A stretch of DNA of 64,000 bases from Oscillatoriales cyanobacterium (GTDB taxonomy: Bacteria; Cyanobacteriota; Cyanobacteriia; Cyanobacteriales; Microcoleaceae): assembly GCA_004293365.1 (NCBI GenBank), contig RDYN01000030.1, forward strand, positions 1 to 64,000, written 5' to 3'. The translations under genes were made by a program, and so were the position numbers. This document shows positions 1 through 8,611 of this stretch, one piece after another; the stretch's first letter is position 1, and the number at the start of each line of letters is the position of its first letter. A model generated the notes under the pieces. It was not told the origin of the DNA and did not search any database. It saw only the letters and a program-made list of their open reading frames with translations.

Positions 1-21
1 TAGAGGGAGATATTTTGGTTT

Positions 22-67
22 GTAAGGCAATTATCTATGTAGATATTGCCTTACAGATTTTTTTTTG
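22..67 (+). terminator. Possible intrinsic terminator of a gene upstream of the window
   Basis: Ten-base arms GTAAGGCAAT (22-31) and ATTGCCTTAC (45-54) face each other and are followed by a run of T at about 58-66. The stem is not GC-rich, so this is a moderate call. It would end a rightward transcript from a gene lying before the window. Confidence 0.4.
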
Positions 68-87
68 CTCACTTGAGCAGTGCCATT

Positions 88-120
88 GGACTTTAGTCCG
101 AACGATCAAACCTTTATGAT
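88..120. repeat. Fragment of a dispersed 'GACTTTAGTCCGAACGATC' repeat
   Basis: The words GACTTTAGTCCGAACGATC and AACCTTT...ATGAT recur almost unchanged in the triple repeat at 49639-49859. This copy is a partial element in front of lnt. Confidence 0.5.
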
Positions 121-152
121 ATGATATCTTGATTAAGAATTATTATATTTAA

Positions 153-2051
153 TTGATAATCATCAAAGTGGCGATATTTAAAAGACTTAAACTCGAAAAA
201 CTTGCGGTTGAGAAATCTCCAATATTAGGCCGGGCGATCGCGCTTTTCGGCGGCATTTCGATGGCATTGACAACAGCACCATTCAATGCTTGCCCGTTAG
301 CTTGGGTAGCATTCGCTCCCCTATGGGTTTTGATTGTCAGTTATGAACGACCAGAAATAGAAGAAAAACAAAAAAAAATCCTCTTTTTTCCTTCTTCCTT
401 CTTCCTTCTTCCTTCTTCCTTCTTCCTTCTTCCTTCTTCCTTCTTCCTTCTTCCTTCTCTCTGGGGAATCGGCTATCACGGATTAGCCCTATCTTGGATT
501 ATGGGAATACACCCGATGACTTGGTTGGGAGTTCCTTGGTGGCCGAGTTTGGCGATCGCACTTTTTTGCTGGGCCTTCATCACCCTCTGGGGAGCCGCAT
601 TAGTTACCCTTTGGGCGTGGCTGTTTGTAATTCTAAACTCCCTCAGTTTACTCATAAAAAATCCTCTTCTTACTCTTAACTCCCCCCCTTTACTCATAAA
701 AAATCCTCTTCTTAACTCCCCCCCTTTACAAGGGGGGGCTGGGGGGGGTAGAACTCAATTATTAGCGTTAACCCGCGTGTTAATTGGTACAGCTTTGTGG
801 TGCGCCTTAGAAAGTATTTGGAGTACCGGTTCGCTGTGGTGGACATCACTATCATACACCCAAAGCCCGCACAACTTAGCCATATTGCACCTCGGTCAAC
901 TCTCCGGGCCCAGCGCAGTAACAGCGGGAATTGTAGCAGTAAATGGCTTAATTGCCGAAGCTTTTCTTGAAGGAAGAGGGAAGAAGGAAGAGGGAAGTTC
1001 GGCAACGGATTGTGTAGCGGATGTAACGGATGTAATGGATGGGATGAAAAAGGAGGAGGGCTTTTCGGCTTCGCTCAAGGTAAAAAGAAAGAAGAAGGGA
1101 GAAGGAAGATGGAAGAAGTGGGTTGCTTATATTTTGCCTGCGGGTTTATTTTTAGTTTTGCATATTGTCGGCTGGAGTTTGTACAATCGCCCCTTAATTC
1201 AAGAGGCGGGAACAGGTTTACAAATTGGGATTATTCAAGGCAATATTCCTAACGAGATTAAGTTTGACTCAGGTGGTTGGCGGCGCGCTTTGGAAGGTTA
1301 TACGGCTGGATACAAACAGTTAGCTGACAAAAAAGTTGATGCTGTGTTACTTCCAGAGACGGCTTTGCCTTTTATCTGGACAAATGAGTATCAACGTTCT
1401 ACTCTTTCTTTTTACCAAGCGATTCTCCAACGCGGTGTCCTGGCTTGGGTTGGAGGATTCGGACAGCAAGAGAATAGTATCACAAATAGCTTATTGGCGA
1501 TCGATCGCACGGGAGAGATTATCAGCCGCTACGATAAACTCAAGCTAGTACCCTTAGGCGAATACATCCCTTTTTACGAAATCTTAGGCGGGATTATCAA
1601 TCGTCTGTCCCCCTTAGATGCTCATTTAGTACACGGAAACTCAAAACAATTGTTTGATACGCCCTTTGGCCGCGCCATTGTCGGAATTTGTTACGATTCA
1701 GCGTTTGCTGAAGTTTTCCGATATCAGGCGGCCCAGGGAGGCGAATTTATGCTGACAGCTTCCAATAATGCCCATTACAAACCGCCGATGCTGGCTCAGC
1801 ATCACGCTTTGGATGTGATGCGAGCCATTGAAACCGATCGATGGGCTGCGATCGCAACTAATACAGGTTACTCTGCTTTTGTCAATCCTCGCGGCGAGAC
1901 GATTTGGAAGTCTGGAATTAATACCTATGAAGTCCGAGATGCTACTATTTATCGGCGGCAAACTCGGACTTTGTACGTGCGGTGGGGAGATTGGCTGACG
2001 CCTTTATTGTTAGTTTTAGCTGGGTTAATGTGGTTGATTCCTAGAAATTAA
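153..2051 (+). CDS. lnt: Apolipoprotein N-acyltransferase (Lnt)
   Basis: Transfers a third acyl chain from phospholipid to the N-terminal cysteine of lipoproteins in the cytoplasmic membrane. The N-terminal half is hydrophobic with several membrane segments. The C-terminal half is a nitrilase-type domain with the expected catalytic triad: Glu402 in LLPETALPF, Lys462 in YDKLKLVPLGEYIP and Cys513 in GICYDSAFAE. The reading frame opens with TTG; a GTG five codons later is an alternative. At 632 codons it is about 100 longer than usual for the family. The excess lies in three low-complexity stretches (388-458, 636-755, 966-1110) that match repeats found between genes elsewhere in the window. All three keep the frame, so the enzyme is probably still made. 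Confidence 0.93.
   Translation: MIIIKVAIFKRLKLEKLAVEKSPILGRAIALFGGISMALTTAPFNACPLAWVAFAPLWVLIVSYERPEIEEKQKKILFFPSSFFLLPSSFFLLPSSFFLLPSLWGIGYHGLALSWIMGIHPMTWLGVPWWPSLAIALFCWAFITLWGAALVTLWAWLFVILNSLSLLIKNPLLTLNSPPLLIKNPLLNSPPLQGGAGGGRTQLLALTRVLIGTALWCALESIWSTGSLWWTSLSYTQSPHNLAILHLGQLSGPSAVTAGIVAVNGLIAEAFLEGRGKKEEGSSATDCVADVTDVMDGMKKEEGFSASLKVKRKKKGEGRWKKWVAYILPAGLFLVLHIVGWSLYNRPLIQEAGTGLQIGIIQGNIPNEIKFDSGGWRRALEGYTAGYKQLADKKVDAVLLPETALPFIWTNEYQRSTLSFYQAILQRGVLAWVGGFGQQENSITNSLLAIDRTGEIISRYDKLKLVPLGEYIPFYEILGGIINRLSPLDAHLVHGNSKQLFDTPFGRAIVGICYDSAFAEVFRYQAAQGGEFMLTASNNAHYKPPMLAQHHALDVMRAIETDRWAAIATNTGYSAFVNPRGETIWKSGINTYEVRDATIYRRQTRTLYVRWGDWLTPLLLVLAGLMWLIPRN
388..458 (+). repeat. In-frame heptamer array (TTCCTTC) inside lnt
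   Basis: About ten copies of a seven-base unit TTCCTTC lie within the lnt reading frame and encode a repeated FLLPSSF pattern with a seven-residue period. The complementary GAAGGAA unit occurs in intergenic DNA at about 10966 and 31984. Because 21 bp is three units, unit gain or loss other than in threes would shift the frame. Confidence 0.85.
636..755 (+). repeat. In-frame duplicated repeat with poly-C/poly-G hairpin inside lnt
   Basis: A segment containing TTTACTCATAAAAAATCC is present twice (about 646 and 692), followed by a CCCCCCC-TTTACAA-GGGGGGG hairpin. It encodes LLIKNPLL twice and then NSPPLQGGAGGG. The PPxQGGAxGG-coding hairpin is the same element seen in aroE at 10495-10615. Confidence 0.8.
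966..1110 (+). repeat. In-frame GGAAGA / CGGATGTAACGG repeat inside lnt
   Basis: GGAAGAGGGAAGAAGGAAG is followed by AAGTTCGGCAACGGATT and a run of (T)AACGGATG units. The same order of words stands in the non-coding strip after aroE at 10966-11009, so the element has moved or been copied into a coding region here. Confidence 0.75.
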
Positions 2052-2123
2052 TGTTAGGCGGAAGCTAGTTGATTAAATCTGTTGGCACAGTCAGAGTTAT
2101 TAGTGAACGTGCTGCTACAGTTA

Positions 2124-2417
2124 ACTAATGACTAATGACTAATGACTAATGACTAATGACCGATGACTGATGACTAATGACTAATGACTAATGACCGATG
2201 ACTAATGACTAATGACCGATGACTAATGACTAATGACTAATGACTAATGACTAATGACCGATGACTAATGACTAATGACCGATGACTAATGACTAATGAC
2301 TAATGACCGATGACTAATGACTAATGACTAATGACTAATGACTAATGACTAATGACTAATGACTAATGACTAATGACTAATGACTAATGACTAATGACCA
2401 ATGACCAATGACCAGTG
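2124..2417. repeat. Long heptanucleotide tandem array (ACTAATG and variants)
   Basis: About forty head-to-tail copies of ACTAATG, with interspersed ACCGATG, ACTGATG and ACCAATG variants, fill the gap between the convergent lnt and bestrophin genes. This is a short tandem repeated repetitive sequence of the kind common in filamentous cyanobacteria. A short array of the same unit recurs inside the atp operon at 29978-30027. Confidence 0.95.
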
Positions 2418-2420
2418 ACT

Positions 2421-3329
2421 CTAATGCTCTTTTACCCTAGCATGAACGCTAGGAGATAAAGTAATTAAATCGTTGATATTGCGCTGCATAGTAGCACAAA
2501 TATTATCCAAAGGTAAATCATTGGCATCGTGTCCGAAAGGATTTTCGATTTCAATGCCGATTTCTTCGATGCCGAACAAAGCAAAACTAATTAAACCTAC
2601 CACAGGAGCTGTTCCCCAAGTTAAATCCTTCACCATTTGAAAAGGCAGTGCCAAGCAGTAAAGCAAGAGTAGCTGTTTGAGATGAATCGCATAAGCCAGA
2701 GGTATAGGAGTTCTCAAAATTCGCTCGCAACCGCTCAAGGCCTCAATCATGTTATTTACTAATTGATTCATAGCCGATAGTCGATAGACATCGAGGTTGT
2801 TTGCCTCGTACTGTATAGTCAAATAATCCCCAATCCAAAAAGCAATTTCGAGGGGAGGATTGTTCATTCTCTTGAGATTTTCATACTGTTGGGGCAGTAC
2901 GTAAGGCTCTATTTCTGAGCTAATGGGTTCTTGGCGCAAGTGCAATTTCATTGCTATGGCAAAAGCCACTAATAATCGCAAAGTAGACTTTTTGTTCTCT
3001 AAATCATCCGGTTCTCGATCGCTAATAGATACCCAGATTTGACGCGCCAAATTTCTGACTGCAATAATTAAGGTTCCCCAGCACCTCCTGCCTTCCCAAA
3101 ATCGATCGTAAGCCGTATTTGTCCGAAAAACTAACAATAAGCCGAGGACTATACTGGGAACAATGGTTGATAAGATGGGAAGGGATACTGGGAGGTTAAA
3201 AAAGTACAGCATCGAAATTAACAACCCAAAACCAGCGCACAGCATGACGCGGGGCAAGATTAAAAAAATGATCGACCCTTGAAACTGGAAGGCAACTTTA
3301 AACCAGGGCCGCTTTTCTGAAATCATCAC
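2421..3329 (-). CDS. Bestrophin-family ion channel (YneE/UPF0187 type)
   Basis: Predicted membrane channel of the bacterial bestrophin family, which conduct small ions; in phototrophs relatives have been linked to ion balance at thylakoids, but the role here is not shown. The N-terminal third has two strongly hydrophobic segments. The family signature RTNTAYDRFWEGRRCWG follows near residues 98-114, and the C-terminal half has further hydrophobic segments and the sequence FALFGIEEIGIEIENPFG, also typical. Length (302 residues) matches the family. It is transcribed leftward and runs into the heptamer array, facing lnt. Confidence 0.9.
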   Translation of the reverse strand: MMISEKRPWFKVAFQFQGSIIFLILPRVMLCAGFGLLISMLYFFNLPVSLPILSTIVPSIVLGLLLVFRTNTAYDRFWEGRRCWGTLIIAVRNLARQIWVSISDREPDDLENKKSTLRLLVAFAIAMKLHLRQEPISSEIEPYVLPQQYENLKRMNNPPLEIAFWIGDYLTIQYEANNLDVYRLSAMNQLVNNMIEALSGCERILRTPIPLAYAIHLKQLLLLYCLALPFQMVKDLTWGTAPVVGLISFALFGIEEIGIEIENPFGHDANDLPLDNICATMQRNINDLITLSPSVHARVKEH

Positions 3330-3558
3330 AATCTCCTGTTAAAATAAAATCTAGCACTGGACACTGTATGGACTTGACAAGTGCCTGCCAGCCATTGTTT
3401 TCAGATGCGATCGCACTTTGGGGACACTGCCTTTATCCGAACAACCTTCGGATTTTACCGAAAAAACTCATCTTTGCGATCGATCGCCAATCTAATATTG
3501 ATTTCATTAGACACTTAATTAGGTAAGATTGGTTATGTATCTTTAGACCTCAGCTTCC

Positions 3559-5634
3559 GTGCCAGAGCTACCGACATCTGTACCCCCGCATTCTCCCCGA
3601 TTGCCGAACCAACGGTGGCAAATTTATTCGCCTCAACCACAGCAAGCCGAACAGTTTGCCAATGAAATCGGTTTGTCATGCTTGCTAGCACAGGTACTTA
3701 TTAATCGCGGTATCGATTCTCTCGAAGAAGTGCAAGGGTTTATCGAACCGGAATCTCTGGTTTTGCCGGCGCCGCTGGATGAATTTCCCGATTTGGCTGC
3801 GAGTGTCAAATTGTTGCGGGAGGCGATTGCGACAGGGCAGAAAATTGCGATTTGCGGCGACTACGATGCTGACGGAATGACGAGCACGGCTTTGTTGCTG
3901 CGAGCTCTCAGGGCTTTGGGCGCGAATGTTGATTATGCTATTCCCAGCCGGATGCACGAAGGTTACGGAATTAACGATCGCATTGTAGAAGAATTTCATG
4001 CCGAAGGTGTGGCTCTGATTCTGACGGTAGACAACGGGATTGCAGCCTATGGCCCAGTTGCAAGAGCACGAGAACTCGGTGTAAAAGTTATTATTACAGA
4101 CCACCACGATTTGCCGCCAAAACTGCCCCCGGCTGATGCTATTCTCAACCCAAAATTAATTGCAGAATCTTCGCCTTATCGGGGTTTGGCTGGAGTAGGC
4201 GTTGCCTATGTTTTGGCGATTACTTTGGCTCAAGATTTGAAGAAAGTTGGCGGCTTGGTGAATCCGCTGCTGGAATTATTTACCTTGGGAACTATTGCAG
4301 ATTTGGCGCCTCTGACAGGAGTTAACCGCCGCTGGGTAAAGCGGGGTTTGCGACTTTTGCCTCACTCGCAATTAGCCGGAGTTCAAGCTTTGATTCAGGT
4401 GGCGGGAGTGCAGCCTGCAAGTGCGGAAAATTTACCTCTTTTTAATTCAAAAAGTCAAGCTAACAATACCTTAAAACCTGAAGATATTGGTTTTCGGCTG
4501 GGCCCGCGGATTAATGCTGTGGGGCGGCTGGCTGACCCTCAAATTGTGATAGAGTTGCTGACAACGGACGATCGCGAATTGGCACTTAAAAATGCGATGC
4601 AGTGCGAACAAATCAATCAGCACCGACAGGAGTTGTGCCAGGAAATTGAGCAGGAAGCGATTGCTTGGTGCGAGAAAAGTGCGCTCAATTTACAGCAGGA
4701 ACGAGTTTTAGTTGTCGTGCAGCCCGGTTGGCACCACGGGGTGATTGGGATTGTAGCATCTCGGTTGCTCGAACGTTACGGCGTACCCGTTTTTATCGGT
4801 ACTTTTGAGGATGAGGGTGGCGAAACGGGTAATATCATCCGGGGTTCGGCGAGGGGAATTCCTGAGTTTAATGTATTTGACGGACTGAATTTTTGCGCGG
4901 ATTTATTAACTAAATTTGGCGGACATAAGGCGGCTGGCGGTTTTTCGATGCCTGCCAAGAATCTTGAACAATTCCGCAAGCAACTGTCAATTTTTGCGAA
5001 TCAATGTTTGCAGCCGGAACACCTCAAACCCTTGGTTTCAGTAGATGTGCGAGCGGATTTGGGTGAGATTAATCTCGACCTTTACCGACAAATAGATGCT
5101 CTCGAACCTTGCGGGATTGAAAATAAGTCTCCGGTATTTTGGACGCCTAATGTTTGTATTACTGAACAAAAAATTGTTGGTAAGGGAGGTCATGTTAAAC
5201 TAACTGCAACTCAAGATGAAAAAGGTTCGGCTAGTTTGAAGGGGATTGCGTGGCGTTGGGGCGAATATTTTCCGTTGCCTCGGCGGGTTGATATTGCTTA
5301 CCGCTTGCGGGAAAATAGTTTTAATGGCAAGACTTCGGTTGAGTTGGAATTGTTGGGTGTCCGCCTACCGGCAAGTGCTGCTAGTTCGAGGCCGTCGGTG
5401 TTCGGAAAAGTTGAGTTTGATTATTGCGATCGCACTTATTCTTGTAGTCTGTCTCCCGCCGGTTCTCAAGAGGAATTGAGAATTCGCAATTCTCAAGGGC
5501 AAGTTTTGGTTGTTGAACCTGGACAAAGCATGGGTTTGTTGGGTAACTCCCGCCAGGATGCTAGGGAAGTCGATGTATCTCTACCTTTTTTCGAGAATTT
5601 GATTCAAACGGCTAAACACGCCCTCGGTATTTGA
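3559..5634 (+). CDS. recJ: Single-stranded-DNA-specific exonuclease RecJ
   Basis: A 5'-3' ssDNA exonuclease of recombination and repair. DHH-superfamily motifs are clear: DYDADG at 101-106, VDNG at 157-160, DHH at 181-183, and the DHHA1 glycine motif KFGGHKAAGGFSM further on. The protein starts at a GTG codon and has 691 residues, longer than the roughly 580 of E. coli RecJ, with a C-terminal extension after the OB-like region that is common in cyanobacterial forms. The gene stands alone between the bestrophin gene and a repeat-rich gap. Confidence 0.95.
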   Translation: MPELPTSVPPHSPRLPNQRWQIYSPQPQQAEQFANEIGLSCLLAQVLINRGIDSLEEVQGFIEPESLVLPAPLDEFPDLAASVKLLREAIATGQKIAICGDYDADGMTSTALLLRALRALGANVDYAIPSRMHEGYGINDRIVEEFHAEGVALILTVDNGIAAYGPVARARELGVKVIITDHHDLPPKLPPADAILNPKLIAESSPYRGLAGVGVAYVLAITLAQDLKKVGGLVNPLLELFTLGTIADLAPLTGVNRRWVKRGLRLLPHSQLAGVQALIQVAGVQPASAENLPLFNSKSQANNTLKPEDIGFRLGPRINAVGRLADPQIVIELLTTDDRELALKNAMQCEQINQHRQELCQEIEQEAIAWCEKSALNLQQERVLVVVQPGWHHGVIGIVASRLLERYGVPVFIGTFEDEGGETGNIIRGSARGIPEFNVFDGLNFCADLLTKFGGHKAAGGFSMPAKNLEQFRKQLSIFANQCLQPEHLKPLVSVDVRADLGEINLDLYRQIDALEPCGIENKSPVFWTPNVCITEQKIVGKGGHVKLTATQDEKGSASLKGIAWRWGEYFPLPRRVDIAYRLRENSFNGKTSVELELLGVRLPASAASSRPSVFGKVEFDYCDRTYSCSLSPAGSQEELRIRNSQGQVLVVEPGQSMGLLGNSRQDAREVDVSLPFFENLIQTAKHALGI

Positions 5635-5636
5635 TC

Positions 5637-6140
5637 TTCAGTTGACAGTTGACAGTTGACAGTTGACAGCTACCTCTTCCGGTCAGTCCGAGGATTGAAG
5701 CAATGAATAGTCTTATTTTAATTTCTCCCTCACTCGTGTTCCGGCTTTCAACCAATTCTTTCTGGTAAACCTAATTCATCGGGGTGAAATTTAGGGAAAA
5801 TTAGTCTGCCCAAAAACAGGTACAAGCCCCCAACACGAAGGTTAGGATCGAATCGACAATTTGAGATCAAAATTCAACGTCGCAGATTTACTGCGCTGCA
5901 AGTCAATAGACAAGATTGCAAAAGTCCTTTTAATCAAATTTTGGGACGGGCTAGAAGCCCATCCCACAAGAAAAAAGATTTTTGTGGGATGGGCTTCTAG
6001 CCCGTCCTAACTATTTTTGCAAGAAGTCTAATTTACAATCTAAAATCTCAAATTGACTTGAGTGGCGATCGAGCTTTGGGAATTTTGCATCACATTTAAA
6101 ACCCAAAACTCCCAACTATCGATCGCCAGCCGTGGTATAA
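5637..6140. other. Repeat-rich gap between recJ and psb30
   Basis: Holds four copies of TTGACAG(T) at 5639-5668 and a long inverted repeat at 5944-6007. The remainder has no open frame that resembles a protein. Two words of the type CTAAAATCTCAAATT near 6040 belong to the short repeats scattered through the window. Confidence 0.6.
5944..6007. repeat. Perfect 26-bp inverted repeat
   Basis: Arms at 5944-5969 and 5982-6007 are exact complements (GGACGGGCTAGAAGCCCATC... against ...GATGGGCTTCTAGCCCGTCC) with a 12-nt A/T-rich loop. It looks like a small dispersed hairpin element rather than a simple terminator; T-runs lie only in the loop. Confidence 0.85.
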
Positions 6141-6281
6141 TTACAGGTCGCCGCCTTTAGCTGCCAACAGAAAAATCACGATCGGGCCAGAAAGCACGAC
6201 TGCTGCCAGTAAAGCTACCTGAACAATAAGTTGCAAGTTTACAGGGCCTCCGCCGTTAAAAAGATCCGTTATAAAGTCCAT
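6141..6281 (-). CDS. psb30: Photosystem II protein Psb30 (Ycf12)
   Basis: A 46-residue single-span membrane protein of the photosystem II core. The reading frame has a short N-terminal extension MDFITDLFNGGGPV and then the hydrophobic family core LQLIVQVALLAAVVLSGP, IVIFLLAAKGGDL. The SGPxVIxLLA pattern is the Psb30/Ycf12 hallmark. The ATG at 6279-6281 is preceded by a strong AGGAGG ribosome site. It is monocistronic, leftward, with a 180-bp upstream gap. The N-terminal extension is about a dozen residues longer than the shortest family members. Too short for ordinary gene finders. Confidence 0.85.
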   Translation of the reverse strand: MDFITDLFNGGGPVNLQLIVQVALLAAVVLSGPIVIFLLAAKGGDL

Positions 6282-6459
6282 GTGTCCTCCTGACTGTAGT
6301 GAGTAAGTCTAGATTGATGAGAAAATCCGCTTCTGATTTTACCGGGCGATCGGCCCTCTTTTTTAAGGAAGTTTACAAAATTCAACAAAATGTAAAGAAC
6401 GATCGACCTGCGGGCGATCGCAAATTCGGCTAAAAAACCCTGAGTTTGGGCGATCGCAA

Positions 6460-7113
6460 TTAGCCCGGTTCATCGTGAGGCCTGCTTGGAGGCAAGCCGG
6501 CCAGAAAAATCAACTCCGCAGTCAACCTCAATTCTGGGAAAGCCAGCGATTCAACAGTGTCATCGCCCCGAAACTGCTTTACCTGGTACTCCCCATCTAC
6601 TAACTGGCAAACTGAAAGGGTGGGTTGTTTGGGATTCCCAATGAACTTGCGGCCGCCTAAACCCAAATAGTCCACAATCCAGTATTCAGGGATGCCAATT
6701 TCTTCGTAATCAGCAAATTTGAAATGGTAATCATCTCGCCAGTTCGTGCTGACGACCTCTACAGCCAGTCGGATCGAAGACCCCATCGTGATGATGGACT
6801 CCCTTTCCCAGCGCGGTTCCTTTGCCAGAGATGCTTGATCTAGGACAATTACATCGGGCTGATAACCAGCCTCATCGCGAGTGGGTTTAAGCAGGCAGTC
6901 ACCAGGGATGCAGTAAGGTAATTCGCGTCGGTCAATTTCAACTCCTACTTTTAAGCTGATAAAACCTGTAACACCGGAATGGCGGCCAGTTCCTAGAGGC
7001 ATTTCGACAATTACTCCATTGTGTAGTTCGTAGCGGTGAACTGAGTTCTCTGGATACCAGGCTGCGAACTCATCAAAAGTGACTGTTTTGGGGATTGTTT
7101 GGGCTTGGATCAT
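6460..7113 (-). CDS. Uma2 family endonuclease-like protein
   Basis: Member of the Uma2 (DUF820) family, a PD-(D/E)xK nuclease fold greatly expanded in cyanobacteria; targets are unknown. Visible family marks are the N-terminal TFDEFAAWYPENSVHRYEL, then YQPDVIVLD, LAVEVVSTNWRDDY and [12 protein letters not shown]. The acidic residues of the fold (D in QPDV, E in VEVV) are present. It is one of four Uma2 genes in the window; the others are at 24366, 43756 and 46151. It lies just downstream of, and in the same direction as, a ribbon-helix-helix-like gene. Confidence 0.85.
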   Translation of the reverse strand: MIQAQTIPKTVTFDEFAAWYPENSVHRYELHNGVIVEMPLGTGRHSGVTGFISLKVGVEIDRRELPYCIPGDCLLKPTRDEAGYQPDVIVLDQASLAKEPRWERESIITMGSSIRLAVEVVSTNWRDDYHFKFADYEEIGIPEYWIVDYLGLGGRKFIGNPKQPTLSVCQLVDGEYQVKQFRGDDTVESLAFPELRLTAELIFLAGLPPSRPHDEPG

Positions 7114-7149
7114 GGTGTTGTTCCTCCTTTGCTAGATTTATACTAGATA

Positions 7150-7434
7150 TTAGCCAGCTTCCTTACTTTCCTTGCCCCGCTTAGCTTTGGTAGTTGGCGG
7201 GGGTTTGGTTTCTGTGAGTCCGGAGCTATCAGGTTCACTCGGAGGTGCGCTGGCTGGATCTGACGATCGTTTATTCCTCTCTATCAAGGCTTTCTTGACC
7301 AAGACAAGAACCAGTTGAGGAATGGAACGAAATTCAGAATCAGCCCAAATTTTTAACTCCTTGTACTCGTCAAAGTCAAAGCTGATGGTAGTTCTTGGTC
7401 GCTTGGTAGCCATATCGCGCGGTTGTCTATACAT
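7150..7434 (-). CDS. Ribbon-helix-helix-like small DNA-binding protein
   Basis: A 94-residue protein with KRPRTTISFDFDEYKELKIW near the start, which fits a beta strand followed by helix as in MetJ/Arc-type regulators, then a proline/serine-rich tail ending in basic residues. The ATG at 7413 (MATKRP...) is a likely alternative start and fits relatives better; neither start has a clear ribosome site. A palindrome at 7482-7508 lies in its upstream region and could be its operator. It is followed 36 bp later by the Uma2 gene, so the two may be co-transcribed. Function is inferred from fold pattern only. Confidence 0.6.
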   Translation of the reverse strand: MYRQPRDMATKRPRTTISFDFDEYKELKIWADSEFRSIPQLVLVLVKKALIERNKRSSDPASAPPSEPDSSGLTETKPPPTTKAKRGKESKEAG

Positions 7435-7481
7435 ATCAACATTATCCGCGACTGTCTACCGAGGCTTCAATTTACCATCAG

Positions 7482-7508
7482 GTACATCATACTTGACAAG
7501 TGATGTAC
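7482..7508. promoter_or_regulatory. Candidate operator palindrome upstream of the RHH-like gene
   Basis: Arms GTACATCA (7482-7489) and TGATGTAC (7501-7508) flank TACTTGACAAG. Read leftward, a TATGAT hexamer overlaps one arm. It sits about 50-75 bp before the ribbon-helix-helix-like gene, a spacing that would suit autoregulation. No binding evidence exists. Confidence 0.4.
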
Positions 7509-7509
7509 T

Positions 7510-7762
7510 TGTAGATTTTGATAAAGCTCACAGCCAAAAAAGAGCCAGCCCCAAGCATAAAACAGTCATCCGTACAGGAACCAGGGCTGGATGCCTTTCC
7601 CGGAGAGTTTTCGCAATCAAAAATCGAACCATCTTTTCGCGAACTCCTTCTGCGGGGCTGGCACTTGATATACTTGAAAGGCTTTAATTTCTATTAAAGT
7701 TGGGCATTTTCGAGATAATGCTCCAAATCTAAAATCTAAAATCTAAAATCTAAAATCGAATT
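7510..7762. other. Non-coding gap with an AAATCTA tandem repeat
   Basis: No convincing gene. Copies of GCCAGCCCC and its complement GGGGCTGGC stand at 7543 and 7655. The last 40 bp (about 7720-7757) are five copies of the AAAATCT unit, one of the short tandem repeats seen again at 19871 and 32231. Confidence 0.5.
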
Positions 7763-8131
7763 ATGGCTACTTGGCGTTGCGTAAAGCAGTGCGGTGCTTG
7801 TTGTTACCTAGACCCAACAGAACGCCCTGACCTTGACGAGTATTTATCTACAAACGAATTAGCGGTCTACTTGAGCTTAGTGGGAGATGACGGTTGGTGT
7901 ATCAATTTTGACAAAAAAACGAGGGAATGCGGGATTTATGCCGATCGCCCGCGCTTTTGTCGGGTAGACGAGGAAGTGTTTCAGGATATGTACGGCATTG
8001 AGCCTGCTGAGTTGAACGATTTTGCGATCGACTGCTGTTTGGAGCACATTGAAGATATGTATGGCGATCGATCTTTGGAGATGATTCGCTTCAACTCTGA
8101 AGTCGGAATTATCGCCTTACCCGACAATTAA
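7763..8131 (+). CDS. YkgJ-family cysteine cluster protein
   Basis: A 122-residue protein of the zinc- or iron-binding YkgJ/UPF0153 family. The N-terminal CVKQCGACC places cysteines at 6, 10, 13 and 14; further conserved parts are CINFDKKTRECGIYADRP with two more cysteines and RFCRVDEEVF. These suggest a metal site, possibly Fe-S. Biochemical role is unknown. The gene is short, compact and separated from its neighbours, with AAATCTA repeats directly upstream. Confidence 0.85.
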   Translation: MATWRCVKQCGACCYLDPTERPDLDEYLSTNELAVYLSLVGDDGWCINFDKKTRECGIYADRPRFCRVDEEVFQDMYGIEPAELNDFAIDCCLEHIEDMYGDRSLEMIRFNSEVGIIALPDN

Positions 8132-8287
8132 CGGACTTGATGCCCCTGTGGGCTTTGTGCTTCCGAAGCATTTTTCGAGATCGTATTTCAATCTCAAACC
8201 TAAAATCTCAAATCCTCTCCAGGTCGATCGCTCCAGAGAGTGTAAAAATAGACAAATCAAGGAAATATCGCGCAGTTGAGTTGAGCC

Positions 8288-8611
8288 ATGAGCAATCGAG
8301 AGGGTTTTACAGGCGGATTTATTGCCGGAGCCGCAGTTGGGGGCTTGGTGGGGGCAGTTTTGGGTGCGGTGCTGTCGCGGCGGGCTGCTGAAGCTTTGCT
8401 GAGCGATCCTTCCGACGCCAAAGCAAGAAAGATGCGCCAGAGGAAAGCCAGCCAACTCGAAGCCGAAGGGATGGAAGTAGCAAGGCTGAGTTTGGAAGAT
8501 AAAATTGCCCAGCTAAATCAGGCAATTGATGACGTGCGACTGCAACTCGGCGATGTCAACGGGAACGCGCCAGCCCACAATAGCGAGGGTTCGATCGCCC
8601 CTGACTCCTGA
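8288..8611 (+). CDS. Small membrane-anchored hypothetical protein (glycine-zipper, YtxH-like)
   Basis: A 107-residue protein with one N-terminal hydrophobic, glycine-patterned segment (GGFIAGAAVGGLVGAVLGAV, residues about 9-28), followed by a charged, probably helical region (KARKMRQRKASQLEAEGMEV) and a polar tail. This resembles YtxH-type small membrane proteins, but that family link is only by pattern. ATG at 8288 is well placed; no strong ribosome site is seen. No function can be given. Confidence 0.65.
   Translation: MSNREGFTGGFIAGAAVGGLVGAVLGAVLSRRAAEALLSDPSDAKARKMRQRKASQLEAEGMEVARLSLEDKIAQLNQAIDDVRLQLGDVNGNAPAHNSEGSIAPDS

Noticed and set aside
2124-2417. CRISPR array
   Set aside because: Units are seven bases, head to tail, with no spacers.
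7322-7687. 121-codon plus-strand frame overlapping the RHH-like gene
   Set aside because: It is antisense to a more convincing gene and has no recognisable pattern.
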